Under the pieces are notes generated by a model. That model saw only the letters and a program-made list of their open reading frames with translations, did no database searches and was not told the origin of the DNA. Source: Halotia branconii CENA392 (GTDB taxonomy: Bacteria > Cyanobacteriota > Cyanobacteriia > Cyanobacteriales > Nostocaceae). Taken from it: DNA of 64,000 bases. Positions 36,281 to 45,367 of this stretch are shown in pieces (the stretch's first letter is position 1; every line of letters begins with the position of its first letter). The position numbers were made by a program, and so were the translations under genes. The stretch is from NCBI RefSeq assembly GCF_029953635.1, contig NZ_CP124543.1:2335455-2399454 (forward strand), given 5' to 3'.

Positions 36281-37516
36281 ATGGCACTTAGGCAAAAAAC
36301 TAGTAACTTATTGCGAGTCATCAAAAATTTAATCATTGTACTGGTGCGTTATATTCATGCAGTTATAGGGTTTATTCGCCACAATTTTGGCCAGTTGAGC
36401 AAATACTTAGCTGGCAAAAAATTAATTGTTTTTGTTATATTTTTATTAATAGGTCTTAGTTATATAAGTGTGGTTGCTCTTTTGCCTGGTACACATATCT
36501 TTGAAGGTAATCTCGTAGTAGAAGAAATGAGTTTTACCTATAATGGTCAGCAACCAAAACTATTTTTGCAATCAATTCGACAGATCAAAAGTCTAGAAAC
36601 TGAAGGTATTCAGACGTTAACTTTAACAGGCAAGTTTGAAAGTCAAGCCTTTCCCCAACTTAATAAAATTAAATCCCTGAAAATAAACCTAATTGATAAA
36701 CAAAGTAAATTAATTATTACTCCGGCAAATCTCCAAACAGCTAGTGAAATAGACTTAAATGAATTAAGACTGCAACAAAATACCAAGGTTAAGGGCTTGC
36801 ATTATGACTTTTATCGTCAGAGACTTGCCTTTTCTCTCATACCTCAATCCACACCAAAATTAGTTAATCAAACAAATATTTTAAAATTTTATTTAGGAGA
36901 ACAACCACTTAAAATTAGTTTAGAAGGTCATAAATTATCAGATATAAAATTACCAGAACTTCAAGACTCTCAAACACCGCTGGAATTTACTTTCAATCCC
37001 GACAATAAAGAATTTAATTTAAACATTAGTCAAGATAATACTATTTATCTCACTGCTTCCAACCTACCAGAATATAGTGATGAACAATGGTTTCAAAGCA
37101 AAATTGTCACTAAGGATGTTATCTTTCAACGCTTAGAAAGAAGTGGTGATATCAGAGATGATTTAGCTATTTCTACCATTATCGAAGGCAAAGTTCGCAT
37201 GGCAGAACAAGAACGAGAAATTACGCAAAATCAATTTCTCATGGCAGAAAAACCTAATATGCCTTTGAATATAGAATTAATTCGCCATATTCAGATTGTT
37301 CCTAAAAAGGGTTTAGAAGTTCGCTTTGCTGGCAAAACACAAGAAATTAAAATTGGGCTAGATAAAGATTTCCCTGTATCCAGTATTAAAGGCAGCCGTT
37401 TAGATAGCTTTTTACCGCGTGATGCGGTTATTGCGCTGTTTTCTTTTGCAGCTGGTACAATTACTTCTTTGTTATCTTATGTAATTGAAAATGCTGCAAA
37501 ACCAGATTCCAAATGA
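36281..37516 (+). CDS. membrane-anchored protein of unknown function
   Basis: The 411-residue protein begins MALRQKTSNLLRVIKN. Its first ~70 residues contain a hydrophobic pair (LIIVLVRYIHAVIGFI and LIVFVIFLLIGLSYISVVALL). A large beta-rich external region of about 300 residues follows, with a C-terminal hydrophobic helix (VIALFSFAAGTITSLLSYVI). It begins 3 nt after the stop of the split secreted-protein gene, so it belongs to the same operon as the TPR-protease locus. I recognise no family. Two upstream insertions probably reduce its transcription. Confidence 0.65.
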   Translation: MALRQKTSNLLRVIKNLIIVLVRYIHAVIGFIRHNFGQLSKYLAGKKLIVFVIFLLIGLSYISVVALLPGTHIFEGNLVVEEMSFTYNGQQPKLFLQSIRQIKSLETEGIQTLTLTGKFESQAFPQLNKIKSLKINLIDKQSKLIITPANLQTASEIDLNELRLQQNTKVKGLHYDFYRQRLAFSLIPQSTPKLVNQTNILKFYLGEQPLKISLEGHKLSDIKLPELQDSQTPLEFTFNPDNKEFNLNISQDNTIYLTASNLPEYSDEQWFQSKIVTKDVIFQRLERSGDIRDDLAISTIIEGKVRMAEQEREITQNQFLMAEKPNMPLNIELIRHIQIVPKKGLEVRFAGKTQEIKIGLDKDFPVSSIKGSRLDSFLPRDAVIALFSFAAGTITSLLSYVIENAAKPDSK

Positions 37517-37706
37517 ATAGGTTGACCGAAGAGGCAGGGGAGCAGGGAGCAGGGAGCAGGGGGAAAGGAGAAAGATTAAAGATTAGGTACACATCTTTAA
37601 ATTCAAGGCATTTTCTTACCTCACCTTTGCACCCTGCACCCTGCCCCAATTCCTTTTCTTTCCTCTGCCTCTTGTTAACACACAATTTTGATGTTGATTT
37701 TGTAGT

Positions 37707-37725
37707 AAGGACTTTAGTCCTTTTT
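37707..37725 (+). terminator. small terminator hairpin
   Basis: AAGGACT/AGTCCTT stem with a 2-nt loop and following T-run, about 190 nt after the membrane-protein stop. The gap also holds the GGAGCAG tract 37538-37562. Confidence 0.45.
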
Positions 37726-37851
37726 ACGAGACGCTATGCGTAGCTTGCTTCGACTTAGGAGTATGTTCAACCCAACCTACAAAAAAATGGCGAAGGTATT
37801 GCTACAAACCTTTAATTATTTACGCCGTTCTACTTACGGTAATTCTTATTG

Positions 37852-38766
37852 ATGATGCCTACTCAACTTACAATCCAAAGCATATACACCGATGGCGCTT
37901 GTACAGGCAATCCTGGGCCTGGCGGTTGGGGTGTCGTCGTCTACTTCAACGATGGCTCAATTCACGAAATGGGCGATGCTGCCTCCCACACCACTAATAA
38001 TAAAATGGAAATGCAAGCAGCGATCGCCGCTTTACAATTCCTCAATGCATCTAAACAAACTCAACCAATCACTCTACATACCGATAGCGAATACTTAATT
38101 AATTGCGTTACCAAATGGGTAAAAGGCTGGAAAAAGAAAGGCTGGAAAAAAGCAGATGGCAAGCCAGTTCAAAATCAAGACCTTTTAGAAATTCTCGATC
38201 AGCTTAATACCCAGCAAGTCAATTGGCAACACGTCCGAGGACATTCTGGTAACATAGGTAACGAACGTTGTGATGTGATTGCTAGCTCCTTTGCTAGCGG
38301 TCAAATTCCTTATCTGCAACAACTATCAACTGTAAATCATTACAAATCTTTAGCTGATGCCGAAGAATTAAATGTAGCAAAAACATCTGAACATCACGCT
38401 AACTCGATAATACTTAATAAAAGTATACAAGAAAACAGTCCTTCTGCATCATACGTAACTGTTATGGAAACATCTACCGCACATACTGCGGCTATAACTG
38501 AGGAACAAGCGCCTGAAATGAGAGTTGAAAAACTCCGCACTTTGGTTGAAACTCTGCGTATTGCTGATGAAATAGCTGAAAATGGCTATTTAATCACCAG
38601 TTCCGAGCTAGCAGACTTGATGGATGTCCACGCCAGCGCTGTTACTAGTCGAGGAGATCAGTGGCGTTGGCGTAACTGGATCGTGTCCAGAGTTAGACGT
38701 GAAGGTAATCAAATTCTCTGGGAATTAGAACGAGGTGATCGCTTGGACACTGAAAATGAAGATTAA
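37852..38766 (+). CDS. rnhA: ribonuclease HI with cyanobacterial C-terminal extension
   Basis: The N-terminal ~150 residues are RNase HI: YTDGACTGNPGPGGWG, NNKMEMQAAIAAL, LHTDSEYLINCV and RGHSGNIGNERCDVIA contain the four acidic catalytic positions. It degrades the RNA of RNA-DNA hybrids. About 150 extra residues follow, ending in a region (LRTLVETLRIADEIAENGYLITSSELADLMDV, QWRWRNWIVSRVRREG) that resembles the helical C-terminal extension of cyanobacterial RNase HI. An in-frame TTG and a second ATG flank the chosen start. Confidence 0.92.
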   Translation: MMPTQLTIQSIYTDGACTGNPGPGGWGVVVYFNDGSIHEMGDAASHTTNNKMEMQAAIAALQFLNASKQTQPITLHTDSEYLINCVTKWVKGWKKKGWKKADGKPVQNQDLLEILDQLNTQQVNWQHVRGHSGNIGNERCDVIASSFASGQIPYLQQLSTVNHYKSLADAEELNVAKTSEHHANSIILNKSIQENSPSASYVTVMETSTAHTAAITEEQAPEMRVEKLRTLVETLRIADEIAENGYLITSSELADLMDVHASAVTSRGDQWRWRNWIVSRVRREGNQILWELERGDRLDTENED

Positions 38767-38819
38767 TAGTTATATTCGCTAAATCTATGCAAAAATCTTA
38801 AAACCCTCTTTCCCCCTGG

Positions 38820-38895
38820 TTACTGAGCGTACTTGTGCTGAGTGCCCTTAGACTTCGCTCAGGAACCATAGTCGAAGTAGCCGAAGTATGCTCCC
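38820..38895. repeat. TGAGCGTAGTCGAAG-type dispersed repeat
   Basis: Segments related to GAGCGTACTTGTGCTGAG and ATAGTCGAAGTAGCCGAAG. The same family occurs at 39116-39170, 40190-40208, 45218-45330, 47898-47941, 55174-55252, 59870-59935 and 61208-61280. It often forms imperfect hairpins. Confidence 0.65.
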
Positions 38896-38901
38896 TGCTT
38901 T

Positions 38902-40152
38902 CTAGTTGTATTTCCTTCCCCGCCACTCCCTCGGTGTACGGAACGCAGATAAGAAAATTCGCAGTACTGCTATGGGGTCAGCCAAGGGGGAAAACCAAAA
39001 TAACCAGCTTCCTTTAGCGCTGGTGCGATCGTAAGAAGGAGCGATCGCCAACAGCATGGCAAAGCGAATCACTAGCAAGAATATATTCAGCCCCAGTAAC
39101 AAAAGCAGAGGAGGCAGCACTTCGGCTACTTCGGCTACGCTCAGCACAAGTACGCTCAGTGACCAAGCAGGCAGGGGAAGAAGAGATAAATAACCGAGTA
39201 TAATCAGAAGGGGTAGGCCTTGAACTGCTGAGAGTAGCCATAAATCTCCCCACACTTGAGCAGATGAAGAAGCGTCTTTAAGATCTAAACTGCGCCCCCA
39301 TTCCTTCCAAGTTTCTCTAGCTCCCTCATACATCCGCACCTTCAGTACTTTTGCACCATCTAAAAAGCCTACCTTAAACCCTTGGGCTGCAATATACCGT
39401 GCTAAGGTGACATCATCACAAAAAGAACCCCTGGCGCTGGTGTAACCACCCACAGCAGCTAAAACAGCACGACGGCACAAAAAACACTGCCCATTTGCCA
39501 TTACCCTCTCTGGCTGTTCAGCTTTAATCCCAGCGGGGTCAAATCGATAGAGCAAAGTCATTAATAATGCAGGTTGTAACCAAGATTCTCCAGGATACTT
39601 GAGAATAAACTGAGGTGAGAGGGAAACCAAATCATACCCTTGCATTTGGGCGGTATTGACCAAACTTGCAACTAATCCTGGATGCGGTTGGGTGTCAGCA
39701 TCCATACCCAAAAACCACTGACTTTTTTCTGAACTATGTAAAAAGCCACTATGCAATGCCCAAGGACGACCCACCCAGCCATCGGGTAAAGGGTCATCTG
39801 TGATTAGGCGAAAGCGGGGATCTTTTTGTTGTGCAGCTTTTACCAAGTCGGGAGTACTATCTTGGGAGTTACTATCTACAACGATAATTTCCCGAACTTC
39901 GTAACTTTGCTTACTTAAACCAGCTAATAAAGGACTAATGCGAAGAGCCTCATTGAGCGTAGGTACAACGACACTAACACTACCCAAAAGTTCTGGTGTT
40001 GGCTGTTGGGGTTGAATAGGTAGATGCCGTCTTGGTCCTTTAATTAGACGTGAGAGTAGAATTGCCGTTGCTGGTAATTGAATAAGTAGCAGTAGAAGTG
40101 ACAAGGCACTTTCTACAGTTGAAGCATTGTCCACGGTCAAAATACTTTGCAA
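38902..40152 (-). CDS. cruG: myxol 2'-O-glycosyltransferase CruG-like
   Basis: A 416-residue GT2-type membrane glycosyltransferase. An N-terminal helix is followed by SVVVPTLNEALRI, the metal-binding GMDADTQPHP, and FCDDVTLARYIAAQGF with the acceptor-side RETWKEWGRSLDL. C-terminal hydrophobic helices complete it. With CruF it makes myxoxanthophyll-type carotenoid glycosides. It follows cruF on the same strand by 147 bp. Near residues 327-345 the sequence LSVLVLSVAEVAEV is encoded by a dispersed TGAGCGTA/CGAAGTAGC repeat, which looks like an in-frame insertion between two helices. Confidence 0.85.
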   Translation of the reverse strand: MQSILTVDNASTVESALSLLLLLIQLPATAILLSRLIKGPRRHLPIQPQQPTPELLGSVSVVVPTLNEALRISPLLAGLSKQSYEVREIIVVDSNSQDSTPDLVKAAQQKDPRFRLITDDPLPDGWVGRPWALHSGFLHSSEKSQWFLGMDADTQPHPGLVASLVNTAQMQGYDLVSLSPQFILKYPGESWLQPALLMTLLYRFDPAGIKAEQPERVMANGQCFLCRRAVLAAVGGYTSARGSFCDDVTLARYIAAQGFKVGFLDGAKVLKVRMYEGARETWKEWGRSLDLKDASSSAQVWGDLWLLSAVQGLPLLIILGYLSLLPLPAWSLSVLVLSVAEVAEVLPPLLLLLGLNIFLLVIRFAMLLAIAPSYDRTSAKGSWLFWFSPLADPIAVLRIFLSAFRTPREWRGRKYN

Positions 40153-40299
40153 TTAACTGGATACTGGGGAGTGAAGCAGCAGGGGAGCAGCACTTCGGCT
40201 TCGCTCAGTGGACAGGGTGCAGGGGAAAAGAGGATTTTGCATAGATGCCCGCGATAATAACTATCAAGCGGACATAATATAATTCCTGTTTCCTACGCT

Positions 40300-41208
40300 T
40301 TATTTCAAAGCAACTTTAACACTTGCTACTGAGACTTCTTGTGCTACTGGTTCGATATTAACTTGGTCAGAAGTGGTTGAAGCCTTCAACCAAAATCCTA
40401 CAGCCGGAGCTACACCTAACAACAAGCCAAGCAACACAGGAATGGAAAATCCAGCTGCCAAACTCATTACTGTAGCAAAACCAAAGTTGCTTAAATACAC
40501 TACTAAGGGTACATTAAGCTGCGATCGCTCTAATTTAATTGGGTTATTTTTCCATAACAATGCTGCCACAGTCATAAAAATTGAGCCTGTACCCAACCAA
40601 CCTGCAAAATTTTGGTAAGGCATTCCAAAGAAAGCACCCGGTTGTTGCCAATACCAAAACGGTAATGAAGTTTGGCTCATGGCAGGGTCAAGCACAAAAT
40701 CCCAAGAAGTGAGCAATAAAGCACCAAAACCAATAGCAGCTAGATGACGCAACAAGCTAGGTTTTTGATCTACTTTTAAACCAGTACGCGCCAGCAGGTA
40801 AGCAACACATCCCACATAAAACCATGACAAGGGAATTGTAAATGGTACTAAACCAGCAATCTTATAGCCCAAACCACTTAAATAACTGTAGTGACCAAAA
40901 GGGAAGCCTGTACTGGTTCCTAGCAATTCACTGGTTAAGGATATTACTACTGCGGGCAGCATAAACGCCAAAATGCGACCCAAACCCAATATCCGCAAAC
41001 CATACAAAAAAACAGCGGCTGTACCCAAAATCATATAGGCTACACCACCGCCAGCCAGACTCCACTGCATAGCAGTCTGTCCAACCTCAGATAAATGCAA
41101 AATTACCTCAGCATTAGGTACAACTAGTAATATTCCTACTAACCCAAATACCATTGATACAATATGACCAGTTAGGAATACACGTTCAGCAATAACAATT
41201 TGTCTCAT
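40300..41208 (-). CDS. cruF: carotenoid 1',2'-hydratase CruF-like
   Basis: A 302-residue membrane protein with about seven to eight helices. ELLGTSTGFPFGHYSY, VPFTIPLSWFYVGCVAYLLA and SWDFVLDPAMSQ are typical of CruF. It hydrates the psi end of gamma-carotene derivatives in myxoxanthophyll synthesis in the membrane. Adjacency with cruG on the same strand supports the call. Confidence 0.9.
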   Translation of the reverse strand: MRQIVIAERVFLTGHIVSMVFGLVGILLVVPNAEVILHLSEVGQTAMQWSLAGGGVAYMILGTAAVFLYGLRILGLGRILAFMLPAVVISLTSELLGTSTGFPFGHYSYLSGLGYKIAGLVPFTIPLSWFYVGCVAYLLARTGLKVDQKPSLLRHLAAIGFGALLLTSWDFVLDPAMSQTSLPFWYWQQPGAFFGMPYQNFAGWLGTGSIFMTVAALLWKNNPIKLERSQLNVPLVVYLSNFGFATVMSLAAGFSIPVLLGLLLGVAPAVGFWLKASTTSDQVNIEPVAQEVSVASVKVALK

Positions 41209-41500
41209 AAGGATTCCTTAATCAAGATGTGATACGTGGCTACTCTGCTGCTAATAGTTTACAAATGTTTATGAAAATTTTTAATAGTTTGTGACGTAAT
41301 TATCTACGAAGTAGGTTGACTTTCTTGGCAAAAGCATAGCAACTTATTGATTGAATCTAGAGAAAACAGGATGGTAAATTTATAGCCTAAGCCATTGCAA
41401 TAAATAAGAATCACAATCTGAGTAATCCCTCAAGCAAAGCTTTTATTGGTGCTAAATTCTGTTGAGCAGTAGATTTAACCGTTAACGGCAATACCAATTC

Positions 41501-41944
41501 ATGTCAATTTTGAAAAGACTTCCCTGGGTTTCCTTAGCCTTAGTGCTACTTAGCTATAGTACTCTAGGTTGGGTGTTATCTGAAGCACAAACCTCTTTAT
41601 CTGTGTGGCTAGTAGTTCTGCTTTCTGTCTTACTTTTGGTAGGAAGCTTAACTGCTCCTTTGTCCTTAATTACTCAGTACTCTACTATTTTATTTAGCTC
41701 CAACATCCGATCTTTTGCCGTTGCCGTTTTCGGGGCATTCTTGTTTTTTTTGATGCTGGCTTGGTTCCGCGTATTTTTAGATACTTTGTTGATCATTTCT
41801 GCGGCTATATTAGCAAGAATTGACTTTCAAGGAGCTAAGTTTAGTGAAGGGCAAGCCTTTTTGATGACTTCTATCACTTCATTGACAGGCGTTGCTTTAG
41901 GTGCAGGTATGCAAACATTATCTTCGCAAAGAATATGGTGGTAG
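41501..41944 (+). CDS. small four-helix membrane protein
   Basis: A 147-residue protein with four hydrophobic segments (WVSLALVLLSYSTLGWVL, WLVVLLSVLLLVGSL, FAVAVFGAFLFFLML, LTGVALGAGMQ). No family is recognised. It is probably a conserved cyanobacterial membrane protein. The 290-bp upstream gap contains no other gene. It is convergent with the rpmA-rplU operon. Confidence 0.65.
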   Translation: MSILKRLPWVSLALVLLSYSTLGWVLSEAQTSLSVWLVVLLSVLLLVGSLTAPLSLITQYSTILFSSNIRSFAVAVFGAFLFFLMLAWFRVFLDTLLIISAAILARIDFQGAKFSEGQAFLMTSITSLTGVALGAGMQTLSSQRIWW

Positions 41945-41976
41945 TTAAGGGTGGGTATTTATCCACCCTCAACACT

Positions 41977-42258
41977 CTAGCTAGCTACTGTCTCAACTGT
42001 GGTAGCAACTGGGTAAACACTAATTTTTTTGCGGGTTTTGCCCTTTCTCTCAAACGTAACTACGCCGTCAATTAAGGCAAATAAAGTGTCATCACTACCA
42101 ATACCGACATTGTTGCCTGGGTGAAATTTCGTACCACGCTGACGCACAAGGATGTTTCCTGCACGCACAACTTCGCTACCATAGCGTTTCACACCCAAGC
42201 GTTGGGCGTTAGAATCGCGCCCGTTGCGTGTACTACCTGTTCCTTTCTTGTGAGCCAT
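41977..42258 (-). CDS. rpmA: 50S ribosomal protein L27
   Basis: The 93-residue bL27 begins [25 protein letters not shown] and has [16 protein letters not shown]. Its N-terminus reaches the peptidyl-transferase centre. It follows rplU by 26 nt as usual. The usual KRYGGE is KRYGSE here, a mild variant. Confidence 0.97.
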   Translation of the reverse strand: MAHKKGTGSTRNGRDSNAQRLGVKRYGSEVVRAGNILVRQRGTKFHPGNNVGIGSDDTLFALIDGVVTFERKGKTRKKISVYPVATTVETVAS

Positions 42259-42284
42259 AATTTCCTCTTGTATTTTTGCGTCTA

Positions 42285-42683
42285 TTATTCAGCAGTCTCT
42301 TCCACAGGAAAATCTTCAACGGTAGGAGGTTCTATACTTGCAGTTTCTTCGGCAGCTAGTATTGTACCGTTGAGGTTGATGGAATTAATCATCAGTCTAG
42401 TAATTTCTTGACGATGCCCCCGTTTTTTACGGGTTTTCTTTTTCGGCTTCATCTTGTATACCAGGACTTTGCGACCTCTAAGGTTTCGCACCACTGTCCC
42501 TTCTACAGTCGCCCCTGAGACTAACGGCTGTCCAATAGTGACTTCACCGTCATGCTGTACTAGTAATACTGATTCAATTGTAACTTTTTCATCTGCTTCA
42601 GCAGCAAGCAGTTCAATATCATAAAAGCGGCCTGGCTCAACTCGTATTTGTTTGCCGCCAGTTTCAATAATTGCGTAGGTCAT
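42285..42683 (-). CDS. rplU: 50S ribosomal protein L21
   Basis: The 132-residue bL21 begins [24 protein letters not shown], with the [19 protein letters not shown] basic end of the core. An acidic tail of about 30 residues ([18 protein letters not shown]) extends past the usual length. It is first in the rplU-rpmA operon. Confidence 0.96.
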   Translation of the reverse strand: MTYAIIETGGKQIRVEPGRFYDIELLAAEADEKVTIESVLLVQHDGEVTIGQPLVSGATVEGTVVRNLRGRKVLVYKMKPKKKTRKKRGHRQEITRLMINSINLNGTILAAEETASIEPPTVEDFPVEETAE

Positions 42684-42930
42684 GGAATTGTCCTTGAAGT
42701 TGCCGTACAGGTAGCTAGCTTTAATCTCGTATCAAGAGATGCTATTTATCTTGTTTTAATAAATCGCTATTGCTAGCTTTTGTAATATGTCTACCTGATC
42801 CGAGCAGGAATGAGACAGACAATCTAAAATTGTATGTGATTATTTAGTATTAAGTCAAGTTAAAAATTTTAGATATTGTGAAATCTTAATAGTCGTTTGT
42901 GTAGTTAATGGTGACACAGAACACAACGAG

Positions 42931-42964
42931 TCTGAGTAATGGATAATTATTACTCAGATTTTTT
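42931..42964 (+). terminator. orphan intrinsic terminator (possible small RNA end)
   Basis: A perfect 10-bp stem (42931-42940 with 42949-42958), 8-nt loop and six Ts make a textbook plus-strand terminator. No plus-strand gene lies between rplU (minus strand) and this site, so it may end a small RNA or a transcript divergent from rplU. Confidence 0.55.
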
Positions 42965-43059
42965 CTGTGTATAGCTTCATAAGCTGCCAGTTTACAGCGA
43001 TGCGATCGCCTCCAATAAACAATTAACATAAAATCAGACACTCACAACAAAAGGATAAT

Positions 43060-43296
43060 ATGACTGCTCAAGTTGTAGACACTACTTCAGAATTAATTGC
43101 CAAGCTGCAAACCTTAGCACCAGAACAGCAACAGCAAGTGCTAGATTTTGTGGAATTTTTAGCACAAAAATATGCTCAACCCGAACAACCACCTCAAAAA
43201 CGTATCCCAGACTTAAACAAAGGAGAAATTTGGATGAGTGATGATTTTAATGACCCTTTACCGGACGAATTTTGGTTAGGTGAAGGGAAAGTATGA
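43060..43296 (+). CDS. DUF2281-type antitoxin
   Basis: A 78-residue protein (SELIAKLQTLAPEQQQQVLDFVEFLAQKY, then an acidic-aromatic tail DFNDPLPDEFWLGEGK) typical of DUF2281 antitoxins. The stop overlaps the PIN toxin start by 4 nt. The tail is expected to wrap the toxin. Confidence 0.85.
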   Translation: MTAQVVDTTSELIAKLQTLAPEQQQQVLDFVEFLAQKYAQPEQPPQKRIPDLNKGEIWMSDDFNDPLPDEFWLGEGKV

Positions 43297-43682
43297 AATT
43301 ACTGTTAGACACCCACGAACTTATTTGGTGGTCATCAAGTTCAGAAAAACTATCACTCAATGTTTATAACTTAATTGTTGATCCTAGCAATACTCTGATG
43401 TTTAGTATTGCTAGTATTTGGGAAATGCAAATTAAACTACAGTCTGGCAAGCTCAATTTAAATTCAGCATTGTCAAACTTGATAGAAAGACAACAGCAGG
43501 TTAATAAATTACAAATATTACCCATTGAATTGTCTCATATCTATGCTCTTGAAAGTTTACCAAGCCATCACCGCGATCCATTTGACCGAATTTTAATCGC
43601 TCAGTCAATAGTTGAAAACATACCTTTATTAAGTATAGATATGATATTTGATTCATATCCCGTTCAAAAGATTTGGGAGTAA
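43293..43682 (+). CDS. PIN-domain toxin (VapC-like)
   Basis: A 129-residue PIN protein: LLLDTHELIWW has the first Asp, IASIWEMQIKLQSGKL the Glu, and HHRDPFDRILIAQSI the DPFDR motif with two acidic residues. All active-site positions look intact. It is expected to be an RNase held by the overlapping antitoxin. Confidence 0.9.
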   Translation: MKLLLDTHELIWWSSSSEKLSLNVYNLIVDPSNTLMFSIASIWEMQIKLQSGKLNLNSALSNLIERQQQVNKLQILPIELSHIYALESLPSHHRDPFDRILIAQSIVENIPLLSIDMIFDSYPVQKIWE

Positions 43683-43756
43683 AGCTAACTTAATAGTGGT
43701 GAAGTATAAAAGCTAGTCATAACTTTAATTTTTATACATATTTTTAGTTTAGCGAT

Positions 43757-44848
43757 ATGAAAAGACTAGAAGTTGAACAAAGAACTATTTTGATTGGTTT
43801 AGCTGGTAGCCACGGTTATGGGTTAAATCGTCCTGATTCTGATTTAGATTTTCGGGGAGTCTTTATCGCACCTAAAAGATATTATTTGGGATTTGACCGC
43901 GTAGAACAAAAAGATGCAGGTTGGGATGAACTTGGTATATTTCCTTTTATTGATGGTAATAAAGATACAGTTATATATGAACTCAAGAAAATCATTCAGT
44001 TATTATCAGGAGCTAATCCCAATGTTTTAGAATTGCTATGGTTAAATAACTATCCTGTTTTAACCTCTGTTGGTCAATATTTAATTAAACACAAAAAACT
44101 ATTTTTGAGTAAGAAAGTTAAGCATACTTACTCTGGCTATGCATTTGCCCAAATTAAAAAGATGGAAACTCATCGGAAGTGGTTGTTAAATCCACCGCAA
44201 AAAAAGCCAATACCATCTGATTTTGGTATAGAAGATGAAGCAGTTTTAATTAAAGATGAGTTAAATGCTTTTTTGGAGTATCTTTATAACTTAATTAGAG
44301 GACGGATTGAATTTTTAGAAGAAGCAGAACAATTATATAAATTGCTAACGGCAGATATTGATTTTAAAGGAGTTTTAAAGCAATATACTTTACCTGATGC
44401 AACTTTGGAATACACCCAAAAGTTAACCAATAGCCGTAAAGATTTTATTCGCTTATTAAAAAAAAGCCAAAACTATCAAGTGGCTTTGAGAGAATGGAAA
44501 GCTTACTTGTCATGGCAGGAGAATAGGAATCCAGCTAGGGCAGAAATGGAAAGAAAATCGGGTTTTGACCTGAAACACGGGATGCACTGCATTAGATTAC
44601 TCCGCAGTGGATTGGAAATATTACAGCAAGGGCAAGTAATTGTAGATAGAAGAATAGCTGGTGATGTTGATGATTTAAAAGCCATCCTTAAAGGTGAGTA
44701 TTCTTATGAGGAAGTGATGAAGATGGCGGAGGATTTAGTTGCCCAAATGGAACTGGTTTACGAAGAATCAATTCTGCCTCCCAGACCTGATTTAGAACAA
44801 ATTAATGAATTATGTATGGAATTAGTAGAAATGCAGGGGTGGGGTTAG
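43757..44848 (+). CDS. predicted nucleotidyltransferase (DNA polymerase beta superfamily, COG3541-like)
   Basis: The 363-residue protein has GLAGSHGYGLNRPDSDLDFRGV at the N-terminus, which is the GS-x-D-x-D nucleotidyltransferase core. A helical C-terminal domain includes RKSGFDLKHGMHCIRLLRSGLEIL, as in the RlaP/COG3541 group. Some relatives act on RNA or repair pathways, but the substrate here is unknown. It lies 75 bp after the PIN toxin gene. Confidence 0.8.
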   Translation: MKRLEVEQRTILIGLAGSHGYGLNRPDSDLDFRGVFIAPKRYYLGFDRVEQKDAGWDELGIFPFIDGNKDTVIYELKKIIQLLSGANPNVLELLWLNNYPVLTSVGQYLIKHKKLFLSKKVKHTYSGYAFAQIKKMETHRKWLLNPPQKKPIPSDFGIEDEAVLIKDELNAFLEYLYNLIRGRIEFLEEAEQLYKLLTADIDFKGVLKQYTLPDATLEYTQKLTNSRKDFIRLLKKSQNYQVALREWKAYLSWQENRNPARAEMERKSGFDLKHGMHCIRLLRSGLEILQQGQVIVDRRIAGDVDDLKAILKGEYSYEEVMKMAEDLVAQMELVYEESILPPRPDLEQINELCMELVEMQGWG

Positions 44849-44889
44849 TTGTCAGTTGTTAGTTGTGTGGTTAATAAAAACTGACTAGT

Positions 44890-45186
44890 TTAGAGAGTTT
44901 GAAGTAAATCGGCAAAGCCATACAGGCTAATTAGGAGCAATAATAATGCCGTGAATTGGGTAACTCGTGTTTGGGGTGAGGGAGCGATCGCCTCTCGTAC
45001 TAAAATAGAAATAGATGCTCCAACTACAAGGCTCAAGCCTAGTACCAAATACGGTCTATCCGGTGAAATTGTTGCAATTGCTAACATGGCGATCGCTAGC
45101 ATCAGCATTAATAATTCTACAAACCTGGGTGGATTGTATTGGCTAGCTAAAATAAAGCTGTTTATCCAGAAGTTCCACAATCTCAT
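44890..45186 (-). CDS. small membrane protein
   Basis: The 98-residue protein has three hydrophobic stretches (FVELLMLMLAIAMLAIA, YLVLGLSLVVGASISILV, FTALLLLLISLYGFADLL). No family is recognised. It is convergent with the nucleotidyltransferase gene; TGTCAGT repeats flank it on both sides. Confidence 0.6.
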   Translation of the reverse strand: MRLWNFWINSFILASQYNPPRFVELLMLMLAIAMLAIATISPDRPYLVLGLSLVVGASISILVREAIAPSPQTRVTQFTALLLLLISLYGFADLLQTL

Positions 45187-45199
45187 ATTGGGTACTGAG

Positions 45200-45335
45200 T
45201 TTATTGTCAGTTGTCAGCGATGCACTGAGCTTGTCGAAGTGTTGTCAGTTGTCAGCAATGCACTGAGTGGCTGGTGAGTTTAGCCTGAGCGCAGCCGAAG
45301 GGCGCAGTCGAACCATGCCGAAGTGTTGTTTTGTT
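45200..45335. repeat. TGTCAGT heptamers plus CGAAG-type dispersed repeat
   Basis: TTGTCAGTTGTCAGC appears twice (around 45206 and 45243), interleaved with GCACTGAGCTTGTCGAAG and GCCTGAGCGCAGCCGAAGG segments. Confidence 0.65.
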
Positions 45336-45367
45336 CTACTGACTACTGACTAAATACCTCACTTTAA

